DNA from: Mycogone perniciosa
Taxonomy: Eukaryota; Ascomycota; Sordariomycetes; Hypocreales; Hypocreaceae
Direction: 5' to 3'
DNA: 64,000 nt
Assembly: GCA_025331125.1 (NCBI GenBank)
Contig: JAOALB010000151.1
Coordinates: 1-64,000 of the forward strand
Position 1 is the first letter of the stretch, and each line of letters opens with the position of its first letter. Positions 50,450-59,900 of the stretch are shown piece after piece. Below the pieces are notes generated by a model. It was given only the letters and a program-made list of their open reading frames with translations, ran no database searches and was not told the origin of the DNA. A program made the translations under genes and the position numbers.

Positions 50450-50770
50450 ATGCCAGCTGCCGGGATGAGAGTTACTTCTCCAGCTTGAGGACGTCAAGAT
50501 CTTGGACGGCGTCTCCATCCGCCGCTAGAGACTTTCTGCCACCGGTGCGCTACGTCACCTCAACTATGAAGATGACGGTGATCTCGATCAGCCCGCGCGA
50601 CAATACACCTTCATTATTGAAATGCCGGTTTTGGCTCCCTCCTTTCCAAAGTGTGGCCCTCCCCTGGCGACAACGTTTCCTCCAACAGAAGGTCCTAGAG
50701 GAGGGCAGGCGGTGAACCATGAGCCTCCATACTTTTTAACGCCCTGGATTGGCCTGGTAGCTGAATATTA
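50450..50770 (+). pseudogene. Possible coding relic, plus strand
   Basis: A plus-strand frame reads LEDVKILDGVSIRR, then a stop, then RLSATGALRHLNYEDDGDLD and a Pro-rich tail ending at the TAA at about 50,769. Amino-acid use looks natural, unlike the competing frames. It has no start of its own and no recognised family. Confidence 0.3.
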
Positions 50771-52120
50771 AGCACCCTGCATGCTGCAGCTACCTTCTCC
50801 CACTCTGTTCGACTTAGGTGGCTTTCCTTTTTTGGCACGTTGGTATGCATTCATTCCTCGTATGCATTGATCTTCTTTTTTATGATCCTGATATTTGCCC
50901 ACAAATTGGCCAGTCACTTCTTGACATTTCATCAACCCAGAAGTGCGTGGGCGCTTGCTTGACAGATACATATATGTTGAGGCCCATCTATGAGTTACTA
51001 TTTCCGAGCACTCTTGCTGACGGCATCGTCCCCTGAGACAGAAGTAAGGTTGCCCTTAATTTGCCGCTACTGCAGCCAGCATCGTGAGCTTGTCTTGTCT
51101 TCCATTCAGTCGGATCATGGGTAAGGTACCTAACACTTGGCACTTGATCTCAATGGTAGGTGGTGATTTGTTACACAGTTACGCCCTTGCATAGTGTCAA
51201 GCATTAAGAGGTTTTGGTACTACTGAGAATGGACGACATAAGGTCCATCCTTTCACACCCTCTCATCTGCAACGCTTCAACAAACTCACCTAGACACAGA
51301 GCATGCAGGGCCTAGAACGTTGTAGATGCCAGCCTCGTCGTCTCCTCTATCACACATGACCACCGCTGTGTTTGGTGGCGTTGGATCCCGACAGTGTGGT
51401 CTGGGATAATTTGGTCAGTTCCTATTTACCCCGGATTGTCGGCTCGAGGAGGCTAGTCGCCCCGTTTTCAACGTCTTCACATGCTCTACTCCACGTATTC
51501 CCTCAAGTCGAGGCCAACATCCGGCTCGTCCCAAATGGCTTATAGAGTGGCTTGCTTGTATCAAAATATCCTTAGCATTGGCTGTGCCAGGAGCGAGTCA
51601 GCACGGTCCACCGGATCTCGGATGGCCCCTCAGCTTCAGCCACCCCTTCCTTTGACTTCAAACGCTGAGAATTAAGAGCTCGTGTCCCTCTGCCACACTT
51701 AGTCCAGACCTCAGACCTACATCTTGGTAGAACGCCGCTACATGGCTTCTGCCACCAAGGTCAAGCCTGGAACAAGGTGGGGTTATCTTCCTGTTAGTCC
51801 ATTGCGTCTACTCCGTAATAGACCCGGGAATCCAGCCCCTCAGGCAGGCTTCAGCGGTGCTAGACACTTTTGCCTCATCTAATTGTTCTGGACGTCAAGC
51901 TAGTTTAAGCAAGTAGCCACTGTATGAGTAGAGGTGCTTGAGTCGACGCGATCCACACCAACATATTCATGGTACTTGGACCTGGCACGTGGAGCCGCTT
52001 CTCACCATAATTCTTCCCATCTTAAAATCGCTGCCATCCTCTCATTGATCATCGTGCATGTCATTTTATCAATCCTTGAATCCACCCTAGTTCTCAGCAA
52101 GAGCGTTGCCCTAGCCTCCG
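50771..52120. other. Intergenic region with weak coding traces
   Basis: Several frames of 60-70 codons on both strands, none convincing. A plus-strand ATG at 51,229 opens a frame broken by two TAG codons (near 51,313 and 51,451), compatible with another relic. The last 200 bp are the likely promoter and leader of the gene at 52,121; no TATA box stands out. Confidence 0.4.
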
Positions 52121-53101
52121 ATGGCGGTTAGCATGCAAATTCGCAGCTTCGGTTCCGAAGATGGTCTCCCCCAATCATCCTTGACCATCATCGTTGTCTT
52201 CCTTTCCCTAGCCCTCTACAATGTTGTCGAGCTCGTCTGCATCATCTTTGGGACTTTTAAGCGGTATGCCGGCGCGTACTTCTGGTCCTTCTCTGCCGCG
52301 ACTTTTGGCATTCTCCTGAACTGCTCAGGCTTCTTTATCAAGTTCTGGGGGCCTAATTCGCTGGGCCACCTTTCCCTTGCATTGAGTATAACAGGATGGG
52401 TATTCATGGTAACAGGACAGTCGATGGTACTTTGGTCTAGGCTGCATTTGGTGTTACATAACGAAAGACACCTCAAGATCATTTTGTACATCATCATCAT
52501 CAACGCTATCCTCATGCATGGCACCATCATCCCTATGGCCTTTGGCTCCTTTAATAGCAATCCTCAACATTGGAAGCCAATTCTTATCGCTGAAAAAGTC
52601 GAGCTCATCGTCTTTTTTCTCCAGGAGGTCATGCTATCGACCTTATACATCATCTCTACAGTTTCCCTTCTGAGGCTGGAACAGCCCCTTGGGGACACAC
52701 GGCCGTTTCGCCGTTTGATGATACACATTATCCTTGTCAACGTCCTCGTTATCCTTCTCGATATCTCGATCATGAGTCTTGAGTTCGCGAACCTATACAA
52801 CTTCCAGACAACATACAAGCCGTTCGCCTACAGCGTGAAGCTGAAACTTGAGTTCACTATCCTGAATCGCCTCGTCAAATTAGCAACCAGGACCTGGGAA
52901 CTGAGCTCAGGTGAAGGAGTCGGGAGTATACCGACCACAACAACGACACAAATAACAACAACACCAATAACAGCAACAACAACAACGACGACGACGTCAT
53001 CGGCCTCGAAAGGTCCAGCAGGGAGAACAGTGACAACGACACAGGCGCCCTCACCTCACGCCATGGGGGTCAGCGAAGGAGAGCAAACCGCCTCGGTATG
53101 A
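52121..53101 (+). CDS. DUF7703-type seven-helix membrane protein
   Basis: This intron-free frame of 326 codons is the only intact protein gene in the window. The product is an integral membrane protein of the fungal DUF7703 type, whose function is unknown. Hydrophobic segments lie at about residues 21-44, 52-73, 83-107, 119-141, 158-183 and 199-222, with a possible seventh at about 232-250. Hallmarks are LALYNVVELVCIIFGTFKR (30-48), TGQSMVLWSRLHLVLHN (98-114) and YSVKLKLEFTILNRLV (237-252). The C-terminal tail (about 264-326) is Thr-rich, coded by ACA/ACG runs, and probably cytosolic and disordered. The start was chosen because the family's N-terminus begins shortly before helix 1; a second ATG at codon 5 is equally possible. 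No partner gene lies nearby. Base composition is ordinary, with no RIP damage. Confidence 0.85.
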   Translation: MAVSMQIRSFGSEDGLPQSSLTIIVVFLSLALYNVVELVCIIFGTFKRYAGAYFWSFSAATFGILLNCSGFFIKFWGPNSLGHLSLALSITGWVFMVTGQSMVLWSRLHLVLHNERHLKIILYIIIINAILMHGTIIPMAFGSFNSNPQHWKPILIAEKVELIVFFLQEVMLSTLYIISTVSLLRLEQPLGDTRPFRRLMIHIILVNVLVILLDISIMSLEFANLYNFQTTYKPFAYSVKLKLEFTILNRLVKLATRTWELSSGEGVGSIPTTTTTQITTTPITATTTTTTTSSASKGPAGRTVTTTQAPSPHAMGVSEGEQTASV

Positions 53102-54334
53102 CAATGGGGTCTCGATGGCTACTGGGATTACCATCAATCGTGAGAAAAAACTGTATGGTGGCTCTGAGAGCATCTATAGACCCGTGGTGTACTTCCTGAA
53201 ATATCCGACTTTTTTCGTCCAACGTACGACAATCACTCTAACGGAAGACGAGAACACCAAACTTTGGGCGAAAACAACATCGACCGAGCCTTAACCACCT
53301 TGCCATGCGGAAGATAGCGGACCTGACGCGTTGCAAGCATACTTCAGTTGCTTGCAAGCGATCCTGTTTACTTGACAATGGGAGCACATGACTCACTAGA
53401 TTGCTTGGCAATGTGCGGACCCACGATGAGCTTCTTGAACTGGCTGTTAGTCTCTTGATTGCCAACTGGCTGCTAATAAAACGCTGGCAAGTTGCGAAGG
53501 GCACACAAATAACCGACTCGACTGACCCATACTACAACACTTCACCGGCCCCCTTGCTTGCACAAACCCAAATAGACAACATACTCCGGCGGTATATCGT
53601 GCATCGGGAAATACAGTTTTGAGATTACTGAAGAAGACGCTCCAGAATTAGCAGCTAGGGTGTCGGGGTAATCCAGAGCAAGTTGCGGCGACTGTTGTCT
53701 TCTTAGTAACAATGAAAATGGACACATGGGGATTCATGTATTGGCTACAGCACAAGGAATAGGCAATTTGGCTTAGTTCTTGCATTGACACTGCTAGTAA
53801 TTGAAGGGTTATGCATGACGTCATCCCGTCAACCCCGAGAAACTCATCGAACGAAACGCCTGCTGCGCTCACACTATAGTTGCAACGCTCCAGGTAGCAA
53901 TGATTATACCCTGTTGATTGGAGCTGCTCGGGTGAACTTTCAAAGGCGTGGCAGATGCGATGCATAATTCTTTTTCAAAACTATATTAGAGAATGAATCT
54001 TACGGCAGTGCCTTGGTCCTGGGACATGCTATCGTGTCAGCGACGAAGCATTCTTGAAACTGCTGAGCATCGTTTGGTAGACTCCGATAATTCTCCAGGA
54101 CCAAGTGGCTCACTCGAGAGAACTCTCATATGGACCCTTGGCAAATGTCTCTGCTTTTGCCCCTAATTATAAGCCATCCCTAAATACAACATGGACTCCC
54201 CGATGACAGCAACGCCTTATATATGCACTCGGACTTGAACATTTCAGTGTAAAGTGCTGACTTCCTAATTGGATTAAGTCCTGAAGCTAGTGCTGAAGCT
54301 AAGACCGAATTTCGGAGGAATCTTGATCCAAGTT
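53102..54334. other. Intergenic, nothing recognised
   Basis: Balanced base composition and short frames on both strands without recognisable domains. It holds the 3' flank of the membrane protein gene. Confidence 0.5.
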
Positions 54335-54372
54335 AGATCGGTGACGACCAGCAAACACCGGCTATGATATGT
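54335..54372 (+). pseudogene. 5S rRNA 3'-end fragment
   Basis: The stretch GGTGACGACCAGCAAACACC and the following GGCTATGATATG match the 3' end of the 5S gene about 190 bp downstream (GGTGACCACCAGCGAACACC, GGCTGTTGTATG), and it is also followed by a T-run. The sequence upstream aligns only weakly, so this is a truncated or strongly diverged copy in the same orientation. Confidence 0.75.
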
Positions 54373-54445
54373 TTTTTGTTCTTTTTTGCCTTTTTTGGAT
54401 AACCATGGATGTGCGAATATCATGCGAGTTCAGAGACTAACCAGC

Positions 54446-54564
54446 ACATACGACCATATCCATCGGAATATACGGGATCCCGTCCGCTCTCCCATAGTCA
54501 AGCCAATGAGAGGCAGATTAGTAGTTGGGTGGGTGACCACCAGCGAACACCGGCTGTTGTATGT
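54446..54564 (+). rRNA. 5S ribosomal RNA
   Basis: About 119 nt with the fungal 5S start ACATACGACCAT, the middle CCCGTCCGCTC, an A-box-like AGTCAAGCC and the C-box region GATTAGTAGTTGGGTGGGTG followed by ACCACCAGCGAA, ending GTTGTATGTT. T-rich runs after it serve as an RNA polymerase III terminator. It is the RNA of the large ribosomal subunit; dispersed single 5S genes are usual in Pezizomycotina. The segment after ACCAT (ATCCATCGGAATATA) departs from the common fungal sequence, so it may be a variant or a lightly decayed copy. Confidence 0.85.
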
Positions 54565-54565
54565 T

Positions 54566-54590
54566 GTTTGATTTTTTATTTTTAATCACA
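54566..54590 (+). terminator. T-rich RNA polymerase III terminator of the 5S gene
   Basis: The runs TTTGATTTTTTATTTTT directly follow the 5S 3' end. Confidence 0.7.
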
Positions 54591-55236
54591 GATATTTGCG
54601 AGGGGGCTGTTATCTCGTATAATACCTGAAAAATGGTGATAATGATGGGTCATGTAGTGGCGGAGTTGCGGATACTACGGATGTATGATATACAGTGGCT
54701 ATGCCGTAAGTGGTTTGTATTTGACGTTACATATCAAAGCTATTTTGGGTTTCTTCCTCACCTGACCGTATGCATTGGGGACGTACGCTGTGAGCCTACG
54801 ATATTACTGAGGAATTGTTGATCAATATAAACGGCTCTATGTGTGAATGAGAGAGTGCGAATACGATATATAGATTAGAGATCGCAGGAGAAAAGAATGA
54901 AGGCGCCTGTAAGACTCCTGGTTGATCTTCTTGACTCATCGTCTAAATGGCGAAATCTTGCCCTGTATATAAGGAGAGATCATTAGAGAGGACTTCTTCA
55001 TCCAAGTCAATGGTTATCTCGTTTCCTCCAACTCATTCAACGGCTATAATGAAACAGTTAGTATTTGAACTTATAAAAACTGATCCTAATGCTAGTTCGC
55101 TATGTGCGTTATGTCGGACAGCGAGAGAACATACAGTAAATAGGATCATCTCCTAGATAGCCAATGGGCTTTACATCGCGTTTGGTGGAAGAAGTCGGCG
55201 GTGAAAAATTGACATTACACCTATACTCGGTCAGTA
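54591..55236. other. Intergenic, nothing recognised
   Basis: Moderately AT-rich. Plus-strand frames at 54,633 and 54,947 have no support; it is the 3' flank of the chitinase remnant on the other strand. Confidence 0.5.
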
Positions 55237-58200
55237 TCATCTGCAACTTGCTTCATGAGAATGGAGAACGCACGCATAGAATGTGATCTGTTGGATGTAT
55301 GTGCCCCAATGGTTGCTGTAGTGCGCTCCATCCCAACACCATCCATTATAATTTCCTGCAATCTTATACCGCTGCTGGTTCGAAGTACTTACAGCGCAAA
55401 TGACATTGTTTGCGTCGGTGAGAGAATAGCTAGCTGGTTTAGGATTTTTAGAATTGCTTGGATCCCTCAGGGTACCACTGACACCACTAGTATCCGGAAA
55501 CGTGATGTGGTCCGAGTCGAATTCAGGGATGACGAGTTGAAGTGTGAAGTTACGTTTTTGGAAGTAGCTGAGCTTGTTGTTTTGCCTTTCCTATGATTTT
55601 GACTTGTGTTAGCGAGTAATCTGAAGGGCCCGTTTGTTTCCATGATGAAATTCGGGTCAACCTACGGCAGCAGTAAGACCTTGACTTGGAGGTTGTTGTA
55701 CAGGATATAGGGCCAGCCGTTGCTTCCCCCCCCAAGTAGTCTTACTGAACCAGCCCCCTGCGCCCCAACTCTTCCAATCTGGGTTTTCATCTGTGGGCTT
55801 CTCTCTAGGTTGTCAAGATTAGCATCCGTGGCATGAATCGCAGCACCCATAGACATTTGGGGCTGGTAGGCTTACGGGTCATTGAAGTATTCGATGTTGG
55901 TGGCGAGTTGGTTTAGGAGACCTGGCCAAATTGTTAGTCAGGGTTCCTAAACCCATTGAAATGTGGAGGAATATACTATTGCAGTTTCCCTGCATATCGT
56001 TCTGCCAGGTTGGCACACAGGTTCTCGTCGTGCCAAGAGGATCTGAATCTTTACCGCCGTTTAGGCCATAGTAACCTTCACCACCCTCTTCAGAGGAAGC
56101 GAACGGGAATTCGTCGCAATTTGTCAAAGAAGGTTGGTTCTCATTACCAGAAGCAAACACTTTTGCCTTCCTGTCGGCATTATCCTCATTGCAGATTTTT
56201 TGACTCGAAGAACAAGCCCGACTCCGTCGACGCCTCTGATTAGCAGAATCCCAGGTGAGAGTCCAACTAGTCGCGGTGCCACGCTTTCGTTTATCGCCTG
56301 CCTGCATCCAATTGAGAAGAAGCATTTGTACGGATGTGCAGATGCCTGGGATGTGGGTGGGTGTACCAGTCCCACCATTAGCTGGGTCAACTGAGAAGGT
56401 GTAGTCGGCGAAGTAGCCGAGACAATTATCTAGGGAACCGTCAGTCACATATAGGAGGGCATAGGATCTCACTGTCAAATACAGGCTCAAACTTACAATA
56501 AAGCTTTGGAAGTTTCTTCTTGCAGTCGGTAGCCGCTCGCCTCTCGAGTTGGTGCGGCGTTGAGCCATTGGAGGTTGTAAGAGACAGATCTCTCTGTTCA
56601 ATCTCGAGGCTGTCGGACTCGCATCGTGAACCACCTGATTTTGTACACGTGAAGTCACCATACTTGAACTCTTGGTTCTTTTTATCTTCTTCGCGACGCA
56701 TGAGGTCAACCGAGGCATTGCTGGAGTAGGGGTACAAGTCTCGCCCAATGCCAAGCTCCATGTCGGATAAGGAAGACATGCCACTAGGGACCTCAAAGAT
56801 GGCATTTGAAAGAGGCTCCACAGTTAAATCTAGTTTTAGAGACCTCACTCTATTTCCATCCGATGAACTCACTGTGACAGGTCCGTATAGGTCGAGTTGC
56901 TGCTTGGGGAAGGGGAAGAATGCCTTTGTCTTCCACTGGCCGTACAACAAAATCTCAGCAACGGCTGCGAATCCGACTCGATAGAAAAGTTTGATACCGT
57001 ATGTGTATGTGTACGAGAAACCCTGGCCGATGGCGGCTCTAGATTTGACCGAAGCGTAGAACTGAAGGGTTGTGTTGATAAAGGTCGACACATGAGCATC
57101 AACGAGAGATGTCTATAAAAAAAAGTCAGTTGATTACGCTTCAAAATCATCAGACTCGGCTAAATTCACCTTGAACTTGGCAATGCCTCCGCCAATCTTA
57201 ATACCCATGTTGATCTCTGGCGTAACCAGAACTCCAAATTCTACGTTGGCTTCGACGTCAGCCTCAAGCTGGGGAGTGATACCCTCTTTATCCATATAAC
57301 TCTCATCCATCTCTTTTGTTGCCTTCTGCCGCGTATCGTCTTCATTAGGCATGTACAGTTCGATCGGCTTCATCGCATACGTAGCTCCGACTCGCATGGA
57401 GCCGCGGACGACGACTCCTCCCTCAAGCTGGCCCCATATGTCCAGCGATGGACCAACGGCTGCAATACCCTTTATCGCCAACCCAGGGTACGTCAGAGTA
57501 TCGATGATCTTTTTGCGCTCCGACACGTATATGAGAGATGCGTCGCCGGTCACAGTGATACCGGCTGTGATGCGCGGTTGCGAACCGACATAGGCGTATG
57601 TGTCGATAACCCTCGGGGGTACAATTGTTCCAGAAAAGTAGTAAGAATATCTTGTTCGCATCTCCAGGTTGATGTCAGCTGTGATGTCGAGCCCTGCTTG
57701 GATGGTGACTCCTTTATCGTTGGTACATTGCAACCTGCCGCTGTAAAGTGTGAAGAACTTGTTCAAACCCATTGAAAGGACTCCCTGATCGCCGGATTGG
57801 ACCTTGTTGAGCTTTTGGGGCCATTCTCTAAATGGACCAAACCAGCGACGGTTCAGACCAGACTTTCGGGTAACTAGAGATTTGTCTGGCGAGAATGATA
57901 CCGTAGTATCGTAGGCATCAACATATCCGTCGCGTTTTTGATCAGAAATCTTGGCCTTCTCGAGTTTTGTCTTCCATTGATCGAATGAGATGTGTGGGAT
58001 AAGCTCGCTCTTAGAACGTTTCTCCACCCTCTCGGCCGTGATGTCGTGCCAGTAGTCCTTCAGATTGGTGTAGTCCACGCGCATGTTCACAGGCTCATCA
58101 TCTCGCTCAATGAGATGAAAATTATAATCGAACTTGAGTTTGTAAATACCTATAAGCTCTGGTCAATACCGCTGCGTAGAGGAAATTGATGTGTTCAAGA

Positions 58201-59640
58201 TTCATACCGTTCTGGTTCTTGGTCACCTCCCGCTTAAGACGAACCCAGGAAGGTAACTCGACATCCATTTGTGGCTCCATAGACACGATCCGAGCCTAAG
58301 GACCCTCGCCAACATGATGTGGAAGACGAATAATTGTATCTTTAGCTCCTTTGTAAAAGGTGCGACGACATTGCTGCGAGTCGTAGAGATGATTACAATA
58401 GACCAAGATCCTGTCTTCAGAATGGTCGAAGACGCTTTCCAGTACGGTCTTGTTAGAGGTAACGAGAGACCTACGTCGAAATTTCGGCGGTTCTTCACGC
58501 TCGATGACAGTGAAGTCATCACCGAACGCATTGTTGATGGAGCCAGGCGGACCATCCAGCATGATAAATCCGTAGGGATCGGCTCCCGGGTTCTCGCCAA
58601 GATCATCCGGCTTGATGTCATGATTATTATTGCCAAAATTGTTAGCCCATTCCCAAGTGACATCATCGCCATTGTCATTGTAGGCATCACTCCAAAGGTA
58701 GCTTGGATCAACCGGCCACCTGTCGTTAAAGCGAGACGGAGGGTCACAGCACAAGGGATACTCAGGCGATACTCCGGGGTAGTTGGGCCAATTTGCACAG
58801 TTGAAGGAGTCCTTCTTAATCCAGTCAATAGAGGTATGAGGGATGAGTGCTCGGGTAACGGCCAGTTGCTCTGAGCTACACTTCTTGTTGACACATGTGT
58901 ACATGTCCTTCCACCATCTCTCGGATGGAGGGTTCCTGATCTTGGTGATATCATTGGACCATGCGCAGTTCTCAAGTGGATCTAAGTCTTAGTTAGCTCT
59001 GCAATAACCAGAGGTGCCAGGCACCGTTACCTGCTTTGGGACAGCAATACGATCTGAAGGTCTGAGATTTTTCGCCTCCTTCACAAAGACCTCCACCATT
59101 CTTATCGAGGCGCCGCGCTACTACCTGCTCATCATTCTTGCAATTGACGTGCCATGGACCACACTCAGTCCAGTAGCATTGGTCAATAATCTCCGTGCTA
59201 TCACAGCAAAGCTATATGTTCACGTCAGCGGTGGATGAAAAGTTCTTGGTAACAAAAAGCTCACACTTCGTCTTCCGGAATATCAGCTTGCTTCTCCTCT
59301 GAAATCGACGTAGCTATCCGTAGCGAGCTCGAATTGAGACTCACCACAGCCGCGCGTACAACCAAACTGACTTCGCTTTGGAGCTCCAATCCATTTACAG
59401 TTCTCGGGCTGATGCTTAGTAGGACAGCAGATATGGTGATACGCACCCTCTTTGCACTTACTCAAAGTCATGTGCTGTTGAAGCTGCCAAGGGGCATGGG
59501 CCAACTCGACTGAGGTATACCCAGGAGCACACACTGCGTTCGGGTCCTGTTCCTTGTTGCTAGTGGCACAAAACCTAGTGACATAACAGTTTTGTCCTGT
59601 ATAAGCTCCTAGATCTTCGACCAGCTGCCAAGCTTCCCTC
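55237..59640 (-). pseudogene. C-terminal half of a killer-toxin-like GH18 (subgroup C) chitinase gene, with two in-frame stops
   Basis: Minus-strand exons: about 59,640-59,265; 59,211-59,031; 58,981-58,208; 58,149-57,170; 57,112-56,497; 56,429-55,977; 55,921-55,876; 55,804-55,680; 55,590-55,237. Introns are 49-89 bp with GT-AG ends, several with CTAAC or CTAAT branch sites; the last 5' splice site (55,679 or 55,685) is uncertain. About 1,300 codons match the long Cys-rich C-terminal region of fungal subgroup-C chitinases: CCPTK, FGCTRGCG, CCDSTE, DGPPGSI, SNKTVLESVFDHSE, NMRVDYTNL, FSGTIVPP, YPGLAIKGIAAVGPSLDIWG, CDEFPFASSEEGG, CVPTWQNDMQGNCN, and a Trp-rich end (NGWCWDG). Whole proteins also carry LysM, CBM18 and GH18 domains; none is in the window. 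TGA stands at 59,283-59,285, where the family usually has Cys. TAG stands at 58,296-58,298, in GEGP-stop-AR where Trp is expected. The 5' end is lost against AT-rich repeats, so it is very likely dead. Confidence 0.8.
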
Positions 59641-59900
59641 CTACACCTACAGGTACCCCACCTTTTAGGTGCCTACTCACCAAAACTCTATAACCTCTTG
59701 ACTAGCTATTAAGAAAATAAGTCCAATAACGCTCTCTCGCCCCTCCTGGGCATTTAAAGAAAGATAGCAAACGCTATTAGACTTTAAGTAAACTAGGGAT
59801 AACTAAACCTCGCTGCCGCTAGGCAGGCAGCACTCTAGCGATTTAAAAAGGAAAGCACTTTTTTGCTTTTAAGGCAAAGGGAAATTATAGTTTTCCTATT
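59641..59900. other. Transition from gene island to AT-rich block
   Basis: Composition changes within about 200 bp. A small hairpin-like motif (GCTGCCGCTAGGCAGGCAGC) lies at about 59,811-59,830. No LTR end is seen, so the nature of the breakpoint is open. Confidence 0.5.

Noticed and set aside
52216..52818. Two minus-strand frames of 114 and 84 codons
   Set aside because: Shadows of the membrane protein gene.
55395..55435. GTAAGT...CAG in the last chitinase exon as an intron
   Set aside because: Only 37 nt, not a multiple of three, and the unspliced frame continues into the Trp-rich end.
55255..55596. 113-codon plus-strand frame
   Set aside because: It is antisense to the last chitinase exon, which has natural composition and a Trp-rich C-terminus fitting the gene.
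55662..55664. TAG as the end of the chitinase frame
   Set aside because: A downstream stretch with natural protein composition on the same strand is reached by an intron ending at 55,591 with a CTAAC branch site, so the stop is probably intronic.
58269..58874. 201-codon plus-strand frame
   Set aside because: Shadow of a chitinase exon with strong family similarity on the minus strand.
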